Assembly: GCF_030286555.1 (NCBI RefSeq)
Contig: NZ_JASVWF010000001.1
Span: 1,426,001-1,490,000 of the forward strand
Reading direction: 5' to 3'
DNA: 64,000 nt
Source of the DNA: Actinomycetospora termitidis
GTDB taxonomy: Bacteria; Actinomycetota; Actinomycetes; Mycobacteriales; Pseudonocardiaceae
Shown piece after piece: positions 57,156-64,000 of this stretch. The notes under the pieces are model-generated. The model searched no databases. It had not been told where the DNA came from and worked only from the letters and a program-made list of their open reading frames with translations. The translations under genes and the position numbers were made by a program. Every line of letters starts with the position of its first letter. The stretch's first letter is position 1.

Positions 57156-57932
57156 GTGCAGGACCTCGCTGACACCGCCGTGCCCACCGCCGTGCTCGCC
57201 GATGCCGTCGACCTCGCGCGCGCGGCCGCCGTCGAGGCCGCCGACGGCGAGGCGGACCAGGTCGGCGAGCACCTCGAGGTCGTCCGCGAGGACGCCACCG
57301 CCGCCACGCACTACTTCGCCGCCGCCAAGCCCGGCTACCGCGGCTGGACCTGGGCCGTCACGGTCATGGGCGCCGACGAGGTCACCCTCGGCGAGGTCGC
57401 CCTGCTGCCCGGCACCGGCGCCGTCGTCGCGCCGGAGTGGATCCCGTGGAACGAGCGCGTCCGCGCCGAGGACCTCTCCCCGGGCGACCTGCTGCCGGTC
57501 GACGAGGACGACGAGCGTCTCGTCCCGGCCCACGCGTCCCTGGACGACGACGAGCCCGGTGCGGACGAGATCCGCGCGGTCGCGGACGAGCTCGGCTTCG
57601 GCCGGCCGCGCGTCATGAGCCCGGAGGGCCGGTTCGACGCGGCCGAGCGCTGGACCGGCGGGGACTTCGGCCCGGCCGCCGAGATGGCGCGCGCGGCATC
57701 CGCCCACTGCGGGACGTGCGGCTTCTACCTCACCCTCGGCGGCTCGCTGCGCGGCGCGTTCGGGGTGTGCGGCAACGGCAACGTCCCCGCCGACGGGCAC
57801 GTGGTGCACGCCGAGTACGGCTGCGGCGGGCACTCGGAGCTGCAGGTCGACACCGGCTCCGTCGTGATGGTCGCCGAGCTGGTCTACGACGACGGCGTCG
57901 ACATGGAGCCGGCGTCGGATGGGAACGCCTGA
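57156..57932 (+). CDS. DUF3027 family protein
   Basis: A 258-residue DUF3027 protein, an actinobacterial family of unknown function. The family core is GYRGWTWAVTVMGADEVTLG, EVALLPGTGAVVAPEWIPWN and RVRAEDLSPGDLLPVDEDDE. The C-terminal part has HCGTCGFYLTLGGSLRGAFG and EYGCGGHSELQ, a cysteine set (C-x2-C then C) that may bind zinc. GTG 57156 is used. Its stop overlaps the start of the GHKL protein gene by 14 bp, so the two are coupled and probably work together. Confidence 0.85.
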   Translation: MQDLADTAVPTAVLADAVDLARAAAVEAADGEADQVGEHLEVVREDATAATHYFAAAKPGYRGWTWAVTVMGADEVTLGEVALLPGTGAVVAPEWIPWNERVRAEDLSPGDLLPVDEDDERLVPAHASLDDDEPGADEIRAVADELGFGRPRVMSPEGRFDAAERWTGGDFGPAAEMARAASAHCGTCGFYLTLGGSLRGAFGVCGNGNVPADGHVVHAEYGCGGHSELQVDTGSVVMVAELVYDDGVDMEPASDGNA

Positions 57933-60831
57933 CCCCTTCGGCACGGCCGCGCTGCGCCGCGCGGTCCTGGACACCTGGGCCGCGTCCCCGGCGCGCTTCC
58001 GGGAGGACGCGAACGCCGAGGAGGACCTCGTCCGGGGCGGCTACCGCGGGCGCTGGTTCGTCGAGCTGGCCCAGAACGCCGCCGACGCCGGTGCGGCGGC
58101 GGGGGAGCCGACCCGGCTGCGGGTCACCGTGCACGGCGACGAGCTGCGGGTCGGCAACACCGGCGCGCCGCTCGACGCGGCGGGAGTGGCCGGACTCGCC
58201 TCGCTGCGGGCCTCGGCCAAGCGCACCGGGGCGACCGTCGGACGGTTCGGCGTCGGCTTCAGCGCGGTCCTGGGCCTGACCGACGCGCCCCGGGTCGTGA
58301 CACGGGACGGCGGGGTCGCGTTCGACCGCGCCCGGACCGTCGCGGCCGTCACCGAGGCCGGCGGCGAGCTCGCCGAGGAGGCCCGACGACGCGGCCCGGA
58401 CGGCGTGCCGGTCCTGCGTCTCCCGTGGCCCGCCGATGACGACCTCGACGACGACCTCGTCACCACCGAGGTCCGCCTCCCGCTGACCGTGCCCGCCGAC
58501 GACGCGCTCCGCGAGGTCCGCGACCAGGCCCGCGACCTGCTGCTGGCCCTGCCGTGGCTGGGCTCGGTCGAGGTCGACGGGCGGACGCTGGAGCGGGTCG
58601 ACGAGGGCGGCGGCCGGCTCGTCGTCGGGGGCGTCGGCTGGACGACGCTGCCGTGCGCCGGCGACCTGCCCGCGGAGGTGCTGCGCGAGGGCGACGGCAG
58701 CGCCGCACTGGGGGTCGAGGACCGGGAGCGCACCACGTGGGAGGGGCTCTGGGCAGTCCGCGACGCCCCGGGAGGCCCGCCCCGCGACACCCTCCACGCC
58801 CCGACCGCCACCGCCGAGACGACGACGCTGCCCGCCCGCCTCGTCGTCACCGTCCCCCTCGACGCCGACCGCCGCCACGTCCGCCGGGGACGGGTCACCG
58901 ACCACGTGCTGCGGGCGGCCTCGGCGCACTACCCGGACCTCGTCGTGCGGCTCGACCCCGACCGCCGCACCGCGCTCGTACCCGCCCCCGGGCTCCCCGC
59001 GTCCGAGGTGGACGCGACGCTGCGCGAGGCCGTCCCGGCCGCACTGGGCGGGGCGCCGTGGCTGCCCGGAGCGGCCGGACCCGACGTCGTGCCGTCCCGC
59101 GCGGTCGCCCTCGACGACCCCACCCCCGGTCTGCTCGCGGCCCTCGCGGACACCCTCGACGGACTGACCTCGGCGCCGTTCACCTCGGCGCTCGGCGACC
59201 TCGGTGTCACCCGGCTCGACCCCGCCGCCCTCGCCGACCGCCTCGTCGGGCTCCGCCGCCCGCCGTCGTGGTGGCACGGCGTGTACGAGGCGCTCGCCGG
59301 CCTCGAGGCGCTCGACCCCGCGGAACTCGCCGCGCTGCCGGTGCCGCTGGTCGACGGGCGCCTCGTGATCGGAGCCCGGGGCGTCCTGCTGCCCGGACCC
59401 GACGTCGCGCAGGCCGGGCTCGGCGAGGGCCTGGACCTGCGACTGGTCCATTCCGACGCCGCCCACCCGCTGCTCGTCACCCTCGGCGCCCGCCGCGCCG
59501 ACGGCCCCGGCCTGCTCGACGAGCCGGAGGTGCGCGAGGCCGTCGAGCGGTCGGTCGACGACGCGGACGCGGGCCTCGACGTCGGGCCGATCGCGCGTCT
59601 GGTGCTCACCGTCGTCGGCGAGCGCGACCCCGGCGCCGGCCCCGGCTTCGGGGCCCTGGCCCTGCCCGACGACGACGGCGGGTACCGCCGCGCCGACGAG
59701 CTCGTCCTCCCCGACGGCGCGCTCCGCGCGGTGCTCGGCGACGACTCGCCGATCGGCGTGCTGGCCGACAGGGCGGTGGCGGAGCACGGCCGGGAGGCGC
59801 TGCGGGCGGTCGGGGTGCTGGACGGCTTCGCGATCGTGCTCGACGACGAGCCGACCGGCCCGGACCACGACCTCGACGACGAGGAGACGTGGTGGGCCGA
59901 GGCCGTCGACCCGGAGCCGGCGCACCCCGGTGCCGACACGGGGGCGCTCCCCGGCCCGCCGAGTGCGATGACGGCCGTCCGGGACCTCGACCTGGTCGCC
60001 GACTGGCCCGCCGCATGGCCCCTGCTGGCCGGCGACCGGGCGGTGCGGGCCGCGCTGGTCGGGCTGCCGGGCGAACCCGTGCCCTACACCGCGTGGTGGC
60101 TCGCCCGGCACGGCGACCTCGCGGGCCACCGGCCGGGGCACTGGCGGCTGCCGGGCGCGACCGGACCGGTGGCCGCCCTCGTCGACCCCGTGCCCGTCGA
60201 CCTCGATCCCGGGTTCCTGACGGCGGTCGGGGTGCGCTCCGACCTGACGGTCGCCGATCCCGACGAGGCCGCCGACCTCCTCGACCGGCTCGCCGACCCG
60301 GCGCGGACCGTTCCGCCGGGGGCGGCGCTCGCGGCCCACTCCGCGCTCGCGGACGCGGTCGTCGCCGGGCGGGTCGACGTGGCCGACGTCGACCCGCCGG
60401 TGCGGGTGCGTACGGCCGACGGCAGCGTCGTCGACGCCGATCCCGCCCGCGACCCGGTGCCCGTCGTCCTGGACCGGCCGTGGCTGTCGGTGGCGCTGGA
60501 CCCGGGGCGGGTCGTGCCCGTCGCCCCCGGGGCCGCGGCGACGCTCGCGGACCTGCTCGACCTGCCGGTCGCGTCGGAGACGGTGCACGGCGAGGTCCGC
60601 TCGCCGGGCACGCCGACCGCCTGGACCGCCCTCGCGGACGCCGCGGCGTGGGCGGCCGCGGTCGGGTGGGAGCTGCCCGACGGCGAGGTCGTGGTGCACG
60701 AACGGCTGCGCGTCGCGGTCAGCGTCGCCGGCGAGGTCCGCGAGGTCTTCGGCCACGTGTGGGTCACCGACGACGGGACCGTGCACACCGACGACCCGGC
60801 GCGGGCCCTGCTCGCGGCCCGGTCGCCCTAG
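57919..60831 (+). CDS. Sacsin-like GHKL ATPase-domain protein
   Basis: A 970-residue protein. The N-terminal 220 residues are a GHKL/Hsp90-like ATP-binding domain of the sacsin type: GRWFVELAQNAADAGAAAGE (N53 in the N box), LRVGNTGAPLDAAGVAGLAS (G1-like), and TVGRFGVGFSAVLGLT (G2-like). The remaining 750 residues have no obvious repeat or nuclease motif and are Asp, Pro, Ala and Val-rich. Sacsin-type proteins act as chaperones or, when fused to nucleases, in defence. ATG 57919 is inside the DUF3027 stop, so translation is coupled. The stop overlaps the convergent DUF2530 gene by 4 bp. Confidence 0.8.
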   Translation: MGTPDPFGTAALRRAVLDTWAASPARFREDANAEEDLVRGGYRGRWFVELAQNAADAGAAAGEPTRLRVTVHGDELRVGNTGAPLDAAGVAGLASLRASAKRTGATVGRFGVGFSAVLGLTDAPRVVTRDGGVAFDRARTVAAVTEAGGELAEEARRRGPDGVPVLRLPWPADDDLDDDLVTTEVRLPLTVPADDALREVRDQARDLLLALPWLGSVEVDGRTLERVDEGGGRLVVGGVGWTTLPCAGDLPAEVLREGDGSAALGVEDRERTTWEGLWAVRDAPGGPPRDTLHAPTATAETTTLPARLVVTVPLDADRRHVRRGRVTDHVLRAASAHYPDLVVRLDPDRRTALVPAPGLPASEVDATLREAVPAALGGAPWLPGAAGPDVVPSRAVALDDPTPGLLAALADTLDGLTSAPFTSALGDLGVTRLDPAALADRLVGLRRPPSWWHGVYEALAGLEALDPAELAALPVPLVDGRLVIGARGVLLPGPDVAQAGLGEGLDLRLVHSDAAHPLLVTLGARRADGPGLLDEPEVREAVERSVDDADAGLDVGPIARLVLTVVGERDPGAGPGFGALALPDDDGGYRRADELVLPDGALRAVLGDDSPIGVLADRAVAEHGREALRAVGVLDGFAIVLDDEPTGPDHDLDDEETWWAEAVDPEPAHPGADTGALPGPPSAMTAVRDLDLVADWPAAWPLLAGDRAVRAALVGLPGEPVPYTAWWLARHGDLAGHRPGHWRLPGATGPVAALVDPVPVDLDPGFLTAVGVRSDLTVADPDEAADLLDRLADPARTVPPGAALAAHSALADAVVAGRVDVADVDPPVRVRTADGSVVDADPARDPVPVVLDRPWLSVALDPGRVVPVAPGAAATLADLLDLPVASETVHGEVRSPGTPTAWTALADAAAWAAAVGWELPDGEVVVHERLRVAVSVAGEVREVFGHVWVTDDGTVHTDDPARALLAARSP

Positions 60832-61070
60832 AGCTTCTGGGCGCCCTTCGAGCCGCGCGCCACCGCGCGGCGTTGCACCGCGAGCACCGTCAGCCCCACC
60901 AGCCCGAGCCCGACGCCGACGACGCAGGCCCACAGCCACGCCGTCGACCCGCCGGCGAGCGCGACGACGACGAGCGCCACGACCCACACGGCCATCCCGA
61001 CGACGACCGGTCGCACCGGCTCGGTCAGCCGACGCGGCAGGGGCGGGGGCTGCCAGTCCGGTTCGACCAC
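60828..61070 (-). CDS. DUF2530 family small membrane protein
   Basis: An 80-residue actinobacterial DUF2530 protein with two membrane helices (PVVVGMAVWVVALVVVALAG and AWLWACVVGVGLGLVGLTVL) and a basic C-terminus RRAVARGSKGAQKL. GTG 61070 lies 33 bp from the purine permease start (divergent). Function unknown; the family often sits beside permease genes. Confidence 0.75.
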   Translation of the reverse strand: MVEPDWQPPPLPRRLTEPVRPVVVGMAVWVVALVVVALAGGSTAWLWACVVGVGLGLVGLTVLAVQRRAVARGSKGAQKL

Positions 61071-61103
61071 ACACCGAGCCTACGACCCCGCTAGCCTGCC
61101 GCC

Positions 61104-62537
61104 GTGCTGCAGCGACTGTTCCGTCTGGACGAGCGGCGGACGACCATCGGAGCCGAGGTCCGCGGGGGGCTCGTCACGTTCGTGACGATGGCCTACATCG
61201 TCGTGCTGAACCCGTTGATCCTGGGCAGCATCGACCCGGCGTCGGCCAGCGCGAAGCGCGACGTCCTCGGGGCCACGCTGTCCGTGCCGCAGGTCGCGGC
61301 GGTGACCGCGCTGGTCGCGGGCGTCATGACGATCCTCTTCGGCCTGATCGCGAACTTCCCGTTCGCGCTCGCGACCGGGCTCGGCATCAACACCCTCGTC
61401 GCGGTGACGATCGCCCCGCAGATGACCTGGCCGGAGGCGATGGGTCTCGTCGTCATCGAGGGGATCATCATCGTGATCCTCGGGTTGACCGGCTTCCGGA
61501 CGGCGGTGTTCGCGGCCATCCCGGACGCCCTGAAGATCGCGATCGCCGCCGGGATCGGCGCGTTCATCGCGCTGATCGGCCTCGTCGACGCCGGGTTCGT
61601 GCGCCGCATCCCGGACGCCGCGAACACGACCGTGCCCGTCGGCCTCGGCATCGAGGGCTCCATCGCGAGCTGGCCGACGGCGGTCTTCTGCGTGGGCCTG
61701 CTCCTGACGGCGGTCCTGGTGGCCCGCGGCACGAAGGCGGGCATCCTCATCGGCGTCGTCGCGACGACGGTGCTCGCGATCGTCGTCGAGGCGATCGTGC
61801 AGGTCGGCCCGTCCAACGGCACCAACCCGCGCGGCTGGAACCTGGGCTACCCGGGCCTGCCGTCGTCGGTGGTCGGGCTGCCGGACCTCTCGCTGGTCGG
61901 CGACGTCTCCCTGGGCGCGTTCACGCGGCTGCCGATCATCGCGGTCACCCTGCTCGTCTTCACGCTGGTTCTCGCCAACTTCTTCGACGCGATGGGCACG
62001 ATGACCGGACTCGGCCGGCAGGCGGGCCTGGTCGACGAGAAGGGCCAGCTGCCCAACATCGGGCGCGCTCTCGTCGTCGAGGGAGCGGGCGCGGTCGCCG
62101 GCGGGGCGGCGTCGTCGAGCTCGAACACGGTGTTCGTCGAGTCGGCCTCCGGCATCGCGAGCGGGGCCCGCACCGGCCTCGCGAACATCGTCACCGGCCT
62201 GCTCTTCCTGGCCGCGATGTTCTTCACCCCGCTCTACGAGGTCGTGCCGGTCGAAGCGGCCGCGCCGGCGCTGGTCGTCGTCGGCGCGCTGATGATGGGC
62301 GGGGTCCGTGACATCGAGTGGGGCGAGTTCCGGGTGGCCCTCCCGGTCTTCCTGACGATCGTGACGATGCCGTTCACGTACTCGATCGCCAACGGCATCG
62401 GCGTCGGGTTCATCAGCTGGGTGGTGCTGCACGCCGCGACCGGGCGGGCGCGCACGATCCACCCGCTGATGTGGGTCGTGGCGGTCGCATTCCTGGCCTA
62501 CTTCGCGGTCGGACCGATCCAGGCCGCGCTGGTGTGA
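61104..62537 (+). CDS. NCS2/AzgA-type purine (adenine/guanine/hypoxanthine) permease
   Basis: A 477-residue, 12-14-helix membrane transporter of the AzgA/PbuG branch of the nucleobase-cation symporter-2 fold. It begins RGGLVTFVTMAYIVVLNPLI, with NFPFALATGLGINTLVAVTI, NFFDAMGTMTGLGRQAGLVD and SSSNTVFVESASGIASGART as substrate-site blocks, all family hallmarks. GTG 61104 is the start. It imports purine bases with H+ or Na+. No purine riboswitch is visible upstream. Confidence 0.9.
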   Translation: MLQRLFRLDERRTTIGAEVRGGLVTFVTMAYIVVLNPLILGSIDPASASAKRDVLGATLSVPQVAAVTALVAGVMTILFGLIANFPFALATGLGINTLVAVTIAPQMTWPEAMGLVVIEGIIIVILGLTGFRTAVFAAIPDALKIAIAAGIGAFIALIGLVDAGFVRRIPDAANTTVPVGLGIEGSIASWPTAVFCVGLLLTAVLVARGTKAGILIGVVATTVLAIVVEAIVQVGPSNGTNPRGWNLGYPGLPSSVVGLPDLSLVGDVSLGAFTRLPIIAVTLLVFTLVLANFFDAMGTMTGLGRQAGLVDEKGQLPNIGRALVVEGAGAVAGGAASSSSNTVFVESASGIASGARTGLANIVTGLLFLAAMFFTPLYEVVPVEAAAPALVVVGALMMGGVRDIEWGEFRVALPVFLTIVTMPFTYSIANGIGVGFISWVVLHAATGRARTIHPLMWVVAVAFLAYFAVGPIQAALV

Positions 62538-62728
62538 GCCGGTCGTCCCTCCGGTTGACAGGCCGTCGGGGCGCCGGAACGGTTGTGTCCGATGGGTATC
62601 GGAGCCACCACGTTGACGCGCCGCCGGCACGTCGACTTCGGTCTGTGCTCCACCCAGGCGTGTCGAGGCTGAATCTCCACGCCCCCGTCGTCTCGCACCA
62701 CTCCCGCACGCCTCGAGGAGGCACCCCC

Positions 62729-63850
62729 ATGTCCGTCGGCACCCCGTCCGACCCCCTGAAGTTCGCCTACTGGGTCCCCAACGTCTCCGGCGGCCTCGTC
62801 ACCAGCGGCATCGAGCAGCGCACCGACTGGAACTGGGACTACAACCGCGAGACCGCGATCGCGGCCGAGAACTCGGGCTTCGAGTACGCGCTCTCGCAGG
62901 TCCGCTACATGGCCAGCTACTCGGCCGAGTACCAGCACGAGTCCACGTCGCTGTCCCTCGCGATCATGATGGCCACCGAGCGCCTCAAGGTCATGGCCGC
63001 CGTGCACCCGGGCATGTGGCACCCCGGCGTGTTCGCCAACTTCGGCGCCACCGCCGACCACCTCACCGGCGGCCGGTTCGCGACGAACGTCGTGTCCGGC
63101 TGGTTCAAGGGCGAGTTCACCGCCTTCGGCGAGCCGTGGCTCGAGCACGATGAGCGCTACCGGCGCACCGAGGAGTTCATCGCCTGCCTCAAGGGCATCT
63201 GGGAGTCCGACAACTTCGAGTTCAAGGGCGACTTCTACCGCTTCCACGACTACTCGCTGAAGCCCAAGCCCCTGAACACCCCGGAGCGCCCGCACCCGGA
63301 GATCTTCCAGGGCGGGAACTCGACCGCGGCGCAGAAGATGGCCGGCCGCGTGTCGGACTGGTACTTCTCCAACGGCAAGGACTTCGACGGCGTCACCGAG
63401 CAGCTCGACGTCATCAACGCCGAGGCCGCCGCCCACGACCGGTCCGTGAAGTTCGGCCTGAACGGCTTCATGATCGTGCGGGACACCGAGACCGAGGCCC
63501 GCGACACCCTGCGCGAGATCGTCGACAAGGCGAACGTCGAGCAGGTCCAGGGCTTCCGCGACGCCGTGCAGCAGGCCGGGAAGTCGGCCTCCGACGGCAA
63601 GGGCATGTGGGCGGAGTCGTCGTTCGAGGACCTCGTCCAGTACAACGACGGGTTCAAGTCCCAGCTCATCGGCACCGCCGAGCAGGTCGCCGACCGCGTC
63701 ATCGAGTACAAGAAGCTCGGCGTCGACCTGAACCTCCTGTGCTTCCTGCACGTCAAGGAGGAGATCGAGCAGTTCGGCGAGAAGGTGCTGCCGATCATCC
63801 GCGAGAAGGAGGCCGAGCTGGCCGAGCGCCCGCTCGCCGCTCAGGCCTGA
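62729..63850 (+). CDS. sfnG: FMNH2-dependent dimethyl-sulfone monooxygenase, SfnG-type
   Basis: A 373-residue luciferase-like flavin monooxygenase close to SfnG, which converts dimethyl sulfone to methanesulfinate for sulfur scavenging, with reduced FMN supplied by a reductase. It opens LKFAYWVPNVSGGLVTSGIE and has DWNWDYNRETAIAAENSGFE, VRYMASYSAEYQHESTSLSL, GMWHPGVFANFGATADHLTG and GRFATNVVSGWFKGEFTAFG, then PEIFQGGNSTAAQKMAG. The GAGGAGG site 8 bp before ATG 62729 is strong. A 14-bp stem at 63856-63886 follows. No msu/ssu partner gene is in view. Confidence 0.9.
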   Translation: MSVGTPSDPLKFAYWVPNVSGGLVTSGIEQRTDWNWDYNRETAIAAENSGFEYALSQVRYMASYSAEYQHESTSLSLAIMMATERLKVMAAVHPGMWHPGVFANFGATADHLTGGRFATNVVSGWFKGEFTAFGEPWLEHDERYRRTEEFIACLKGIWESDNFEFKGDFYRFHDYSLKPKPLNTPERPHPEIFQGGNSTAAQKMAGRVSDWYFSNGKDFDGVTEQLDVINAEAAAHDRSVKFGLNGFMIVRDTETEARDTLREIVDKANVEQVQGFRDAVQQAGKSASDGKGMWAESSFEDLVQYNDGFKSQLIGTAEQVADRVIEYKKLGVDLNLLCFLHVKEEIEQFGEKVLPIIREKEAELAERPLAAQA

Positions 63851-64000
63851 GTCGTCGGCCGGGCCGTCCGTCGGGCGGCCCGGCCGAGCCGGATCGCGTA
63901 GACCACCGCGCTGCCCAGGAACAGCACGCCGGTGACGAGCAGCCAGTTCTCGAGGATCCCGGCGGTGCCGAGGCCGGAGGTGAACCGCAGCGCGTCCTCG
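63841..64000 (-). CDS. C-terminal end of a membrane protein (start outside window)
   Basis: The last 52 residues of a minus-strand gene running off the end of the window. It shows one membrane helix (ENWLLVTGVLFLGSAVVYAI, then RLGRAARRTARP) and a short basic tail. Its stop shares the palindrome TCAGGCCTGA (63841-63850) with the stop of the SfnG gene, so both genes end in the same 10 bp. Too little is visible to name the family. Confidence 0.6.
   Translation of the reverse strand, partial: EDALRFTSGLGTAGILENWLLVTGVLFLGSAVVYAIRLGRAARRTARPTTQA
63856..63886. terminator. Hairpin after sfnG
   Basis: CGGCCGGGCCGTCC (63856-63869) pairs with GGGCGGCCCGGCCG (63873-63886) except for one mismatch, with a 3-nt loop, 5 bp after the SfnG stop. 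It lies within the minus-strand gene, so it can only be a plus-strand terminator in practice. Confidence 0.6.

Noticed and set aside
57730-61074. Long minus-strand frame opposite the GHKL protein gene
   Set aside because: The plus strand has GHKL motifs and a coupled start; the minus translation is Arg/Gly-rich and lacks any motif.
1-64000. tRNA, rRNA, riboswitch, integrase or attachment site
   Set aside because: I looked for cloverleaf and T-loop sequences in the gaps, purine-riboswitch cores before the permease gene, and recombinase motifs. None was convincing, though a covariance-model search would be more sensitive than reading by eye.

Overview
The window is a dense, very GC-rich (roughly three quarters G+C by eye) stretch of actinobacterial chromosome. 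Third codon positions are almost all G or C, GTG and TTG starts are common, and ribosome binding sites are of the GAGGAG type. The DUF3027, DUF2530 and DUF1990 families, LytR-CpsA-Psr and LolA-like lipoproteins, and MshB-type PIG-L enzymes point to the Actinomycetia. The Pseudonocardiales (Actinomycetospora- or Pseudonocardia-like) are my best guess, not proven from sequence. I see no transposase, integrase, tRNA, rRNA, CRISPR array or phage gene, so most of the window is ordinary chromosome with accessory pockets.

Region by region: 1-4.7 kb holds the end of an unknown exported protein, a GT4 glycosyltransferase, a PIG-L deacetylase and a UDP-glucose dehydrogenase. Between the last two lies a block of 48-bp satellite repeats, seven units one way and three the other. 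4.7-14.2 kb is a run of regulator/target pairs: NmrA-like/TetR, IS30-HTH-MarR fusion/serine hydrolase with clear operators, AraC/DUF2000, and TetR plus class III cyclase/acyl-CoA ligase with a perfect palindromic operator, then SRPBCC and DUF1990 proteins. 14.3-22.5 kb carries TatC, a CYTH-like protein, membrane and lipoproteins, two VanJ-like membrane phosphatase-fold paralogues, and a DUF2235 hydrolase with a LecA-like C-terminus. 22.5-32 kb has an erythromycin-esterase relative, glucose-6-phosphate dehydrogenase, several small membrane or basic proteins, a TPR protein with a degenerate P-loop, and a K+ channel with RCK domain. 32-43.4 kb has an LCP phosphotransferase, GMC oxidoreductase, an exported propeller-like lipoprotein, a universal stress protein, an orphan ATP-synthase b-like subunit, a low-molecular-weight phosphatase and an RDD protein. 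43.6-49.5 kb has the third VanJ-like paralogue coupled to a sugar-dehydrogenase lipoprotein, and a NarL-type two-component operon.

49.7-53.4 kb is the most striking locus: a secreted 1214-residue Gly-rich protein with a propeller-like head, four CxxxC cassettes and long internal repeats, lying next to the two-component system. 53.4-64 kb continues with a FAD/Fe-S D-lactate-dehydrogenase-type enzyme, a glutamine cyclotransferase lipoprotein, DUF3027 coupled to a 970-residue sacsin-like GHKL protein, DUF2530, an AzgA-type purine permease and an SfnG-type dimethyl-sulfone monooxygenase.

Two sequence-level signals cut across genes. One is a dispersed 12-mer, CCCG(T/C)CGTCGGG, seen 14 times, mostly in one chromosomal orientation, inside genes and doubled into a terminator hairpin. 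The other is a set of long hairpins abutting stop codons of convergent genes, two of which share a core. The satellites, the dispersed motif and the Gly-rich protein are the best candidates for something undescribed.
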